Positions 1 to 11,280 of a stretch of 64,000 bases of DNA are shown in pieces. The stretch is from Seriola aureovittata (taxonomy: Eukaryota; Chordata; Actinopteri; Carangiformes; Carangidae), in contig NC_079384.1 in the NCBI RefSeq assembly GCF_021018895.1, forward strand, positions 7,324,140-7,388,139, read 5' to 3'. Each line of letters begins with the position of its first letter. Position 1 is the stretch's first letter. A program made the translations under genes and the position numbers. A model generated the notes under the pieces. It made no database searches, was not told the origin of the DNA, and worked only from the letters and a program-made list of their open reading frames with translations.

Positions 1-252
1 ATCCCCCTCTTTTGCAGACCTCTTCCAGTCTTCAACTCTGACATGTTTGAATATGTTGACATAAGGATGCTGCCAACCTGCGAAGACAAAACAAGATTCA
101 GTAACATTGAGCGAGACTTCACAGTAATAAGTTCATTAGAACAGCTGTGCTGTTTAAGTTACGGCTCCTCTACCACGGTCTATTTTATGTATGCAAACTA
201 ACTAGCAACTTTGATTAAAAACTTTAAAGTTCACTTTACCTTTGGAGGCCAT
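1..252 (-). CDS. wdr90: WDR90 (POC16 homolog), first two coding exons, partial
   Basis: WDR90/POC16 is a WD-repeat protein of the centriole wall and cilium base. Its N-terminus is related to the FAP20/DUF667 microtubule inner protein (family knowledge). Only the start of the gene is in the window; it runs off the left edge. Coding exon 1 is 240..252 (ATG at 250-252, encoding MASK plus one base, then donor GTAAAG). Exon 2 begins at 77 after a TTCGCAG acceptor and stays in phase. The joined N-terminus reads M-A-S-K-G-W-Q-H-P-Y-V-N-I-F, then HVRVEDWKRSAKEGD. This closely matches my memory of the start of human WDR90 (WQHPFLNVFRHFRVDEWKRSAKQGD). The short first exon followed by the conserved WQHP block decides the start. 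Nothing else I know shares this N-terminus, so I am fairly sure despite the roughly 30 residues available. Confidence 0.85.
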
Positions 253-625
253 TGGTGGTGAAGGTCTCAAATGTGCAGTCCACCTGTTGATGTCTCTCGA
301 AGTCTTGCTGCAACTTAGGTAGGTAGGCAGGTCGTACAAATTCACAGATGTTAGCTAGCAAACAGACCGGTAAATGACCGAAACGCTCCCTCGCCTTTCC
401 ACAGTGATTAAAACTATTAAAAAAAAAGGTTCACATTATGATGAGATGCAAGGACTTTCTTCAGTTCTCTTGGGCACCAAGTAAACAACAGTCTTGATTT
501 GACACCAAGTGCTTACTGTCGTTGTTGTATCCTTCCCGCTTCAGCGTCCGCCGTTGCCAACGACAGCACGACGCTCTTGACGTCTACGCATTTCGTCCCC
601 TGGAATTCTGGGTAATGAAGTTTAC
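253..625 (-). promoter_or_regulatory. wdr90 5' UTR and GC-richer promoter with SBS/ZNF143-like element
   Basis: This is the stretch just upstream of the wdr90 ATG. GC content and CpG count rise at about 535-600, unlike the AT-rich surroundings. Positions 603-622 read on the minus strand as ACTTCATTACCCAGAATTCC. This resembles the ZNF143/THAP11 (SBS) promoter element ACTACAATTCCCAGAATGC, which is common at vertebrate housekeeping promoters. No TATA box is visible. Transcription start is inferred, not seen. Confidence 0.5.
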
Positions 626-1089
626 GGGGCAGAATCGAAATAGGAGAAACTTTCGCATTTTGGAATGTGAGAAAAATCTATAAATTACCGCCCAATGTAT
701 GTTACAAAGAAGACATTGCATATAGTTCTGGTGCTGATTAACTCTACAGATTTATAATCTATCTCAGACTTTCTGTTGAGACATCTGTTGTTATATTGTT
801 TTGTTTACTACCCATCTGTCATGTGGTAAAGTGATTACCCCATACACTATCTGACCCACTCTGTAGTACATAAGCACTGCTGCCATCACACATTAAAAGA
901 GTTAATATAAACAAATATCCTTTTAATTTTTTACAGATGTCTTAAATCCTAAATGATCACAATCACTTATTCACATATTAACAATGTTAAAGCTTACACA
1001 ATAACAATTACTTATTCACAATTTTACATATTCACAATGAACCACATGTAATCTTAAAAAAAGTGCAGTGAATGCAACAATGTAGCGAT
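626..1089 (-). other. 3' flank of the GPCR gene; intergenic spacer to wdr90
   Basis: I see no coding sequence here. An ATTAAA-type poly(A) signal on the minus strand (plus-strand tttaat at 922-927) lies about 165 bp past the distal stop of the GPCR frame and could end its transcript. The rest is plain AT-rich DNA leading to the wdr90 promoter. Confidence 0.4.
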
Positions 1090-1425
1090 TCAGTCTGAAT
1101 CTATATTTACAACATGTGGGAGCAACTCCACAGGGTCTTGAAGATGAATGAGGAAGGACATACGCATTGCCACAGACGACTGTCCAGTCTCATCCTGATC
1201 CCCACGCTGCAGGGTGTTATCTCTGTTTACCACTGATGGACAGTGCAGCAAAGAAGCATCAGGTTGTGGGGAGGTTGGCTGAACTTGACGTCTGAAAATC
1301 AGTGAACTGTCAGGAGTGGGTGAACCGTCAGGCATGGCCCTCATCGTTGTGGCAGAGGATCTGTTGCGCTCCGGCACTGTGGCGATGGAAAAAGTGTCCA
1401 CTCGAGAGTCAAGCATGGCTAGTCA
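1090..1425 (-). other. Candidate stop-codon readthrough extension of the GPCR tail
   Basis: The GPCR frame meets TGA at 1423-1425, read as CAG-TGA-CTA-GCC. TGA CTA G is the known efficient vertebrate readthrough motif (e.g. AQP4, OPRK1, OPRL1, MAPK10). The same frame then stays open for 110 codons to a TGA at 1090-1092. The extension is rich in Ser, Thr and Pro (e.g. PDGSPTPDSSL, QPTSPQPDASLL), as in a GPCR cytoplasmic tail, and would give a 542-aa receptor. In the human paralogs I recall, NKE is followed by one final tail exon, so splicing around the TGA is not expected. Other readings are a species-specific nonsense change in a long tail, or a chance open frame. Confidence 0.5.
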
Positions 1426-4400
1426 CTGTCCACAGCATACAACCTCCGCCTCCATCCTCCAGCTGCGTAACTTCCTCCTCAGCTCAGTCCTCACCTGCAT
1501 CCAGAGTGGAGATGTGTCACAGTTTTTGTAAAGCCTTTTTCCTTCATTTTACAATCTCATGCTTGAAAATTGAAAGAAAACTGAAAAATCATTCACCGTG
1601 ATATAGATCAGATCAGCAATAGAAAATTTAGATTCAGAAACTCAGATCCCTGGACAGAAATGAATGACTAAAGCATTTTTTTTCTGTCTTTTTATTCTAA
1701 TGTATCCTTAGATGATTTGGTCATCTGCAAGTTCCCAACTGATGACCATCAATAGGTTTCATAGGAAAGTGAATATGGATCATTTAAGCCCAACTTTACA
1801 CTTTTACAACCATGTAGATTCATATACTGTACGTGGTCTCTCAGTCACTGTAACTGGTATATATGGCTGATCAGTATCTTCTATTTTGGGTTAAAAAAAA
1901 AAACATGAAATGAGAATATGACATGAAACAACAAACCTCTTTATTAGCATAGCAGTAGAGCACAGCCACCAGAAAGCCCTGCAGAGAGGCCAGATTTTAT
2001 GAAAAGTTCTGTTTAGTTTCAGCAGCATGTACTACATTTGCTAGACATGAAACACATTAGATATTGTCTCAACAGTTACGTTGTTTTACAGCGTCAGACA
2101 TGTCAGTAACAGGAAGCAGTCATTCTCTGACTCAATTGAACTTACCTGAAATGAATTGAGAAAAAGGGTGAAGAAAACTTTAATGTAGCGCAGAACGCCT
2201 GTTGTCTGCTCGTCTGTAGCAAAGATGAATATGACCTCATGAATCCCAAACAGAGGAATGAGGGTCAGGGTTGCCTTTGCAAGCCTAACAGGACAAATCA
2301 AACAGCAGGAAATTTGTCACAACATCATACATATTGTTATTCTTGTGTCAATTTTCATTTTTCGGCTTCAGTCTTTGTTCTTCCTCCTGCCAAAATTCAT
2401 CACTGCTTTTCTGTGACAGCCAGAGTCATGGCCTTGACTTAACAAAAAATAGACAGTAGAGTCGAATAAATTTGTCATCTAATTTATCATCATTGAAAAT
2501 ATGCTGAGACAACTTGCCGAAGTTTGTAATCCGGGTATCCACTCTGGTTGCTGGCTCGTAATTTGGAAAGAATGACCTTCAGGATCTTCATGAAAATCAG
2601 AAAGTTGATCTGTTGATCAGAAAATCCAAATATCAGTTGTTGTTTCCTGTGCTGGAAAAAAAAGAATATGCCATATACAATATATATTGTGCAGAAAATA
2701 TATATATTATGACACATTTTGCAGAGGAGTCCTAATGCCAGATGATGACACATACAAGGGATGCAACTAAACACTGATTAGATTATTTGCACACGCCATC
2801 CTTACTAGTGAAGCAAACAGAATTGGGAAACGAATGATCCACCAATAGTTCATGTTCTCATTGACAGCCCAACACCTGGAAAGAAAAGAAGATGTTAGTA
2901 ACTCTCCATTGTCTGATGTGCATCAGCAGGGAAAGGGGTGTACACATGAAATGATTATGCACATGGAGATACTACATACACACACATGCACATACACTTA
3001 CTCTTTGTTTTCTTTCAACAGCTTCATTACTACCCAAGGAACCACAAATAAAAGTGGTGTTCCTAAGACAATGACAATAAGGATTGCAAGATTCAGTGCT
3101 GCGGGTACTGCCAGAAACAAGCTTCAGAACTAAATAACAAATAACTATATAAATAACTGTGCAAATGTTTCCATGGCATCCATCTATAAAAGCACCACTG
3201 CTGTTACAGGAAATGCTTTGTTGTCCACCTGATTTAATTTGCAGTTATAAACAGGTGCACAATAGAGGGGCAGAGGTAGGGCAGTAAAGAGGTTTCGGCT
3301 GTTGCAACATGCCAGCTTTTTCAATGTGAACTGTTTTGGTATCACTGTGGTGAAGTGCTCTTGGATTGTAGAGGATGGCACAGGGAGATCACCTGCAGCA
3401 ACCCAAGGCAGCAAGCCCAAGAAAAACTCCTAAGGTGTTTGTTCATTTGGAGATGAAACTTACCCCAGCCCAGACAGATGTAAGGCAAGTGCTTGTTGTT
3501 GTCGATGAACACTGAGGCTATGAGCACAGAGTACAGATAAATTGCCTCTCCAAAGAACCAATAGTGATTGGCCAGGACACAGTATTGCATCATCACCTGT
3601 GCTATCCGGCAGCCAAAAGCAGCCTAGAGGAAATGGATGTGAAAAGCCACATATGTTTAAATTTGTCTCATGAAAGTATTTGAATGTGTTAGCGTCACGT
3701 GTGATATTTCCCCTAAGAATCTTTATCTGTAACCTTCAATAAGTAACAACGATAAACTATTAAATGCAAAAACAAATTTAAAATAGGACCCACCTGGTGA
3801 CTGAGCATTTCACTCACGTCGGTCTGTTTCATGATTTCTCGTCCCCAGTGGCGCTCTAGCATGGTGTCCTTAACGATGACAGATACAGCTCGCAGGATGA
3901 ACGAAAGGAAAAGGTTTGCATGAATGAAGTTCCTGGTGCAATGTAGTTTCCTGTCGGGGGACATAAAAATAACAAGTTAGTATTTTGTGTGTCAGGGTAT
4001 TTCTATATGATTTGGCTGCTTTTCTTATAATGTTTCATGAGCTGCTTTCATCTGAGCTGCAAAAGCACCTACAAACACAATTTGCACCTACTGTATTTTG
4101 TCTTTAATTTTTTTTTAAAATATATATAATGCTTTAATCATGTCGCTTTTCTGTTTCATCACTATGCATGCCGTAGTAGTAAAATTAGTCATTGAATCTG
4201 TTGATTCCGCACTCTTCTAAAACCTGCATTAGTGCTTGGTTGTTATGAATGCTGAGGATCATTACAGTTCCGGAGTCTGGTATTTGTCTTCATTATAAAC
4301 TTGCAGCATGTTATCTAGCTATCTATTTTAGTTTGAAAGCATTTCTCTCTGCATCTGTCAAAGACAATGGAATGAGTCAGGCAGACTCATGAGTGATAGT

Positions 4401-6736
4401 AATGATCATCTTTCCCAGCTGCCATGAGATACTGAATGTTTGTTGCATTAAAATGACAACAAGAATCACTGCACATATGTCAGACAGCTTACCTAAAGCT
4501 CAGGAGAATGATAAAAGCCGTTATGAGCGTGAAGAGGGACAAGGAATAGCCGACAGTGTACAACATCCTGAAGCTCACCATCAGTTGTTTGAACCACAAC
4601 TGTAAAGACAAATCCACACCGGTCATTGTTTGGAAGTCAGATCCAATAAATGACTTCACTTCTATGACGTCTGCTCCTAACCTCTTGTGCAAAGCAGCTG
4701 CCTGCAGTAATGTCGCAGTCCATAAAACTAAAACAATGAGCTGAAAGACGCTAAATAACTGGGTAATAATTCACATCCATGTACTCATGTAATCTATTGT
4801 TAATATAAAAATAATTATTTATACCTGCTTTACAGACATTTCTTTTCAAATTGGCTTTTAGTTATTGTTCAAATTATATATTTATTATGTATTTCATGTA
4901 AACTTGTAATTTATACTTTTTGCATCCGTATTAATTCATCAAATATTAATGAAAATAAATAAATTAATATCAAGGGATGGATAATATTAATATTTTTGTT
5001 ATATTGTAATAATACAAAGTTAAGTGCAGCTGGATTCCTGCCATGGATTCCAGTAAATAGTCCTACAAAGGTGAGTCATGTTTGCTTGAATGCCAGTTAA
5101 CAGTATGTGTCAACTCCCTATTCACCATATGTCTCCATCATATCACTAATGGTCAAGTTCAACTATTAATGACTCTTAGCTTTTCTTTTTTTTTTTTACA
5201 CCTGCAGTTTGGGGATTAAAGGTTAGTTCTGATAGTTGACTTGTGCATCTTTCAAAACTTGCAAATTAAAGTATTAACTGCACCTCTTTCACAGTTGAAA
5301 AACACTGGTTGGTAGCATTCAAACTCATATAGGCTAAGTACATATCAATTACTTCAGAGTTTGTTCTTTTCCATTAGATGTTTATGTGATGATCTGCGTC
5401 TGACAAGAAACGACCCCAGTTTTAGCAGTGCAGTAAACGCTACACAAAAGGAACTGTCACAGCTGCAACAAATAAACCCCCGAGCTGGATGACATTTTGG
5501 TTGCCGTACCTCTTGAGATGTCACCTCTTTTTCTTCCTCACACTGTGTCATATCCCTCCACACCTGCCCGCTGTTCTCGCCCTCCCAGAGGCCATCAGAG
5601 CCGCACCGCCGACGCACAACTCCGTGGGACACTGGAGGAGAAACAGTCAGTCCTTCAGTCATTACCAGTTTATTCCCAATTAGGGTTACAGCGGCTTGAA
5701 GCCAATCACAGCATCCAGTGGGCAGAGACCAAGTAAATAGCCTGCACAGGTTATCATTACAGAACCTTGGGAAAAGAAACTGAAAGATACAGGCATGCTC
5801 AGACGCACTCAAAGAACACATACACACAGAAATACAAAATAATCACGTTTCTTAAATGTTTCTCATATTTCAAATTTCATATATATACTGAAGTGCTAAT
5901 AGATGGATTTAATACCTTCTGACAAAGTGCGACTAGCAGCTCGCTGTTTCCAGTCTTTAAGCTAAGCTAAGCCAACTGTTCCGGGCTGCACCGTTTTATT
6001 GGACAGGCACATATAAGAGAGGCATTAAAGTGTCAGTAGGTGGACGGACCTTCTCTGACAGCTGCCAAAAGCATACTCCAATAGAAAGAGTACAAATTGA
6101 CATGTTTGTTCTATCATAGTCATTAAAAGTGTGATTTACCTTTGTCGTACCAGGGCAGGTAGAAAGGACACGAGATGTTGACCATAGAGCCGGCGGGAGT
6201 ATCTGGCCAGCAGGCGTATCTGTCAAAAGTCCTGTTACAGAACAGGCCCACTGGAAAAGAAGAATAAGAAACTGAAAAGATATCTGTTCCTCACAAAAAA
6301 CAAAGCCACAGATGATCATTTTTGATGCAGTTTTAAATGGTATAATGTGAAATTTTCCCAGTTTCTTTTCCTTTCCTTTTCCTTCTCTTGCCATATTTGA
6401 CTCAATAGTACTTGAATGAAGTTTCTCCATACCTTGAGGGAGCGGCTGGTTTTCTATCATTTCGACACAGTCTTCTTTATACTGAACCCACTTCTGATAA
6501 GTCTCCTCTAAGATTTTTCCACTAGCCATATCAAACTGTAAGGACACACACAAAAATATACTTCAGAAGCACTGTCCTTCACTTGCATGTCAAACATTTT
6601 ATAAATCTTTAGGAAGAAATTTCTGTAGTTGGGTTACCCTAAAAGTCATCAAATATATATTAATGTTTTATTTTACCTTTGGCAGTTTGAGAAATAACAG
6701 ACAGATCAAAGCCATTATGTCTTGTGTCCTGTCCAT
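1423..6736 (-). CDS. Glucagon-receptor-family class B1 GPCR (glucagon receptor-like)
   Basis: A Gs-type plasma-membrane receptor for a glucagon-related peptide. Thirteen coding exons join in phase into 431 aa: 6677..6736, 6433..6535, 6140..6250, 5510..5631, 4493..4599, 3794..3950, 3464..3623, 3002..3062, 2806..2875, 2518..2609, 2146..2284, 1937..1978, 1423..1494. The start [18 protein letters not shown] gives a signal peptide. The ectodomain has the six conserved Cys ([32 protein letters not shown]). TM1 has [13 protein letters not shown]2 [16 protein letters not shown]3 [10 protein letters not shown] with the conserved Glu in [11 protein letters not shown]6 has [15 protein letters not shown] and TM7 [18 protein letters not shown]. 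The family assignment is secure; the subtype is not. It resembles GCGR, GIPR and GLP1R about equally. Its place beside wdr90 fits none of those human loci, so it may be the GCGLR/GCRPR (glucagon-like receptor) type absent from mammals (inference). The intron after 2518 uses a GC donor. The tail to the first stop is only 23 aa after NKE, short for the family; see the readthrough entry. Confidence 0.92.
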
Positions 6737-8194
6737 CACTGCAGACTTGTTCGTGCTTATCAGAAAGACTGAGAGGAAAAAGGACAATGGAACAATTTCA
6801 ACCGGTGAAAAAATAGGTAATAAGTGCTGAGTGCTGTTCGAAGGCGTTCTGGGGAGCTTATATTCAAATGTCAATTGATCTATTCCAAGAAAATCAAAAT
6901 GGATGTGAGCCATTGGACCTACACACAGGCATTGTGAATACCACTTCCTACACATCCATCATAGGGACAGACTTATTTCAAAAGAAAGTGGTTCCCTACT
7001 GAATCGACATCAATCAAGTTCAGAGGATATGATTTACCATCCATTTTTCAACAACCTCTCAATTAGGTTTACCACAACCACCGAAACCAAGGCAAACTAA
7101 AATAACTGTTATAAGACATTTTCTAGACGTATGAGATCATTTTGAATTGAGTAACAGGATTACTGACATTCATGAAAGATCTTTGAGAGTAAAAGATTTA
7201 AAAAATGATTTTTGCCTGTTGAGTTAGACCTTATTTCCTGTTTTGGTCATTTCAGTGATCTGAAGTGCCCTGTCAATTAAACTGAACAAAGAAAATAAAA
7301 ATGTCCCATATATTTCATATGTTTCATATAATGTTTTGTAGTAAGTAGCTCCTTCATTTCCTTTGTGCATTGCATTGTGGGACAGCAATGTAGTAAACAG
7401 CATGCATGTACCTGCATGCATGTATCTGATAACATGATAGCGAAAAGGAAGAAACTATGACTGTACAGATGTTATTAATTTCAAAATTTTCATTTTTGGA
7501 CAGATGGCCTCTCTTACTTCTCTGAAAAGTCTCTTCTCTACATCTACATGCACTGAAACCTTCATCACGTCATGTCTCCAAATTGCACGTGGAGATGGAT
7601 TATAGCAGAAAAAGGCCATATCCATAAATCTAAATATACAAATCCAAAAAAACCTTGCTGTTGCTCATTTGTGAAATCAAGCAGTTCACTGATATAATGT
7701 CCTCCTGAAACAAAACAAATGCTTGATATTAGCATGGTCTCTGATATTGTTAATGACTTGCTTTTCTCATTAAAGTTGAGGAGAAAAAGATTTTTTTTTG
7801 TTTGGTTACCAACCTTTTTGAATATATTTATTTTTGTCACTTTTCCAACATAACACACTACACACTCAAATGCTGCTTAAAATAAATTGTGACTTGTGAT
7901 CTCACTTTTTATTTTACAAAGAATAATTCTAAGGATTCTTCAATACTTTCTGAAACTAACTGTAAATTATATCACACATATATATAGTCATCATTATCGC
8001 CCACAGTCTCTCTGACTCGGATATACATTTGTCACACCTACAGTACAAGATGCAATCAGTCATATTCAATGGCTGTGGTTAAACCTCAGTGGAGAGGGTC
8101 TGGGGGGGTCTGACGTGAAAGCAGTTTGAATTTCAAATACACTTAGAACAGAGATAAGGACATTAAAAATCTGAAATCCATATAAATTACATCA

Positions 8195-8261
<67 letters not shown>
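8195..8261. repeat. (TA)n microsatellite with T-run
   Basis: About 26 TA units with one interruption near 8214, followed by a run of T's at 8246-8261. It lies in the GPCR 5' intron. Confidence 0.95.
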
Positions 8262-9255
8262 AATTAGGAAGAGATGATCGTAATCTCATTAAAGGCTGGA
8301 TCTTGTTTTTGTTTCCAAAATAATAATCAAAATAATCTCTGACCATGAAACAGTGTGAATCACCCTTAAGACTTGGATGAAATGTTTTTTTCAGTTTGTC
8401 TCGTTTGTCAAAAAATGTGAAATAGAGAAACACTTGAGGTTAGCACTGTGGCGTCGAGCGGCTCTGTGTCACACTGCACAGGTTATCCTGAGACATCTTA
8501 TTAGGAGAGCGGGCTCAGAGGGCCCCATGTCGCCACCATCTGTAGGGGTCCCACTTCAGGCTCTGCCACTGTGCATCAACAGACTGCCAAAACACTGATT
8601 TGATTCTTCTCTCCTGGCAGGTGGAGTTTGACAGTCACCGCCTGCGGCAGCTCAAGGAATTAGATCATATCAGGTTTATTTTCTTAACTCTCTGGGAACT
8701 GCCCCTTGTGGAGCTTTCCCCACTCTGATGAACATGATGGCAGGGAGCGTGATGCCACTTATTCTAAAAGTACTACTACTTATTATAAAGTAGTGTAGTC
8801 ACTATCGATATGTCATCAAATGGTAAATATCAATATGTCATTATCAAAAGCCAGTGGTGTTTCCAACCTCTTTTACACTCTTAGCTGGCATTTCACACCT
8901 AAAACTTCAAATGTAGGAAATCCCAAATCTCAGTCCAGGACCTTCTACTGTCCACGCCACATCGGGTTTATCCTCAACTGTTCAGGGTTCTCCAAACAAC
9001 CCACAATTAAAATCACAAGTGAACAACATCGATTGAATCTCTGTTGAGTAATCAGGGCTCAACAAGCAGCTGGACTCTGATTTTCAAGTGTGAGCCTATA
9101 AACCTGGGCTTATTAAAACAGCAGCTAGAATGTGATTGACAGTTGTTGGTCTATTTGCCTTTCAACCTGCTGTGAGTCTGTGCAATGCAGAACACATACT
9201 CTATGTCCTCTCAGGCTTGTTACGGCTCCATGCTGGGCTAAGTGAAATAGTGCTG

Positions 9256-9308
9256 TATTCTATTCTATTCTATTCTATTCTATTCTATTCTATTCTATTC
9301 TATTCTAT
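9256..9308. repeat. (TATTC)n pentanucleotide array
   Basis: About ten perfect tandem copies of TATTC, with the last copy degenerate (TATCC). It lies in the GPCR 5' intron and is likely length-polymorphic. Confidence 0.95.
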
Positions 9309-9884
9309 CCTTATAATGTTTACCATGGGCATACATTCAATAACAGACCAGTGTGTAAAGTGTTATGCAGTTGATATAATGCTGCACAGACTATAACTGT
9401 GTCATCATAAATCAGAAATAAAACATGAGCAGATCCAGAACACCTTGGCAGCAGCATCTATAGCCATAAGCAGCTGGACAGCATAAACAATATAAGCTGC
9501 TGTAGCGAACTATCACTATCACCACTTCAGCAACAGTTGCATTGCAGATACTATAGGCATTGTATTCATTGAATGATGTACAAAATATGCTCTAAGCGCG
9601 AGTTCGTTTTTTTTCTAATTCATTTCCTTAAATAAAGTTGTCAGAATTACCACAATCATCATTTTAGCACAAAAAACCCCAAAAAACAAGATTTTTTTTC
9701 ACTGGCTAAAATGCATTCACAGAAATATAATAAACAAATGTTGCTAATGAAGTTTATTTTTCTTACTTACAGAATGTTCCTTCACCTGTAATATAATGCG
9801 TTTGGGTAAAAACCCCCTTCAACCAGTTCTATTAGGCTGAAAACTACTGAATACAGAGAATACAAAGCATGAGCCGTCACTTAC

Positions 9885-9990
9885 AGATAAATGTTCCTTT
9901 GGAGAGGAGAGAGCTGCTGTCGGAGATGCTCCGTCCTGAGCGACGCTTCGTGACAGACAGACTGACGGACGTGCAGCTCAACTTGCACAC
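9885..9990 (-). promoter_or_regulatory. Candidate 5' UTR exon and promoter of the GPCR gene
   Basis: A locally CpG-rich island in AT-rich DNA (9890-10030). On the minus strand it ends in a strong donor: TTTATCT followed by GTAAGTGACG, with exon edge at 9885. The signal-peptide exon at 6677-6768 has an acceptor and about 32 nt of leader before its ATG, so an upstream noncoding exon is needed and this is the best candidate. The upstream edge is not defined. A separate transcript cannot be excluded. Confidence 0.4.
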
Positions 9991-10843
9991 AGCAGTTTGT
10001 CCGTCCGTGATGCTGTGCCCCAGCACAACGTGCCTGTGAACGCACCGGGCTCTCCGCTCTTATTCATCATTTCTTTCAACTCTTTGTTACAGTGGCGTAT
10101 TACAGCCCCCTCAAACTCTCAGCAGCGTGAAGTGGAGCGTTTTCACTCTGTTCTCACATCCATCGATTACATGCACATATAAAAAAAATAATAAAAAAAA
10201 GATTGATAAAGTGATGCAACAGCTTTTGTCCAGCCTCACCGACACCGATCATATGTTATTTCAGCAAGGCAGCAGCACATTTACACATAGATAATGAATG
10301 TGATCATGCAACAATCAACCCCGCCTTTATTTATGGCGATTCACATGATGTTAAATCAAGAAAACTTAAGTACTCGGGTTCATATGTAGAAATCACACAG
10401 AATCTATAACCATATATACATACCTGCTCATCAGGTGAACAAGGCCCTCGTTTTTTTTAGATCACACAAAGCACGTGATGCTGTCAGGCACGTTTTCATT
10501 TTCAAGACTAGGAGATAAATCGAGATGACTCACTCTGTGATCTTGTTATAACAGACTTTATCCTACACATCTCGTGAAATACTGGCACACGTGTGAGCAT
10601 CTCAAGACAGTCACGCAGCATGTTGTCTCCGAGTACGGTGACCTGTACAGTGTGTGTGTTAAAGTCATCACTCAAGCAAAAAGCCAGAACTTTCACCGGC
10701 TCCAGGTTGTGAAATTATTTGTTTTTTCCCTCTGTGTAGATTAAATATCGAGTTTTTTGGATTGTAGATCGCAAACAATCAAATAGAAGCCGAGTGAAGA
10801 AGTCACGATGGACAGTTTCAAGATTTTATCATATATATATATA

Positions 10844-11280
10844 CACTGTAAATTCTAACAAGTTGAGTTTACTTAAACAAATTTAGGAAACCGATTACCT
10901 TGGGAAAATTAAGTAAACGAACTTAATTGTGTGAAGTAGTGTGAAATTATTGGATTTAAGTGAGCTCTACTTTTTTTGAAGTTGTGATTACTTAATGGAT
11001 CTCAGTGTAGTTAAATTCAAATCAAGCTGTTACAACTCATATATTTTGAGTCAGAGTAACTTAATATATTCTGTCAAAACAAGTGGCCATCACTTGAAAT
11101 TTGTCAAAAACTACACTTGAAGTATCTTAGTGTAAGCCACTTCAATAAAGTTGACCGTAACTCAATAAAGATAAGTTACATTAACTTTATGTATACTGTG
11201 CCAAAGTAAGTGAGCAGTACTTAATTTCAAATAAATGCACTTAACATACCTTAGTTAAGCTAACTTAGAAAATAAGAATT
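10844..11280. repeat. Left terminal and subterminal repeat region of the transposon
   Basis: It begins with CACTGTAAAT. The next 430 bp is unusually dense in ACTTAA, AAGTTGA, AGTAA and TTAAGT words in both orientations, e.g. near 10861, 10914, 10991, 11050, 11110, 11150 and 11218. In CACTA elements such subterminal motifs bind the transposon-encoded DNA-binding protein. No coding potential is seen. Confidence 0.65.

Larger units (their letters stand above)
6737..9884 (-). other. GPCR 5' intron; no coding sequence seen
   Basis: This is AT-rich DNA between the signal-peptide exon (acceptor at 6769-6771) and a candidate 5' UTR exon at 9885. It holds a TA microsatellite and a TATTC array (listed separately). 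The small open frames here have no protein-like composition or splice context. Confidence 0.5.

Noticed and set aside
5996..6553. A 185-aa continuous minus-strand frame as a separate gene
   Set aside because: It is a read-through of two genuine GPCR exons (6433..6535, 6140..6250) and the intron between; the splice sites there are clear and phase-matched.
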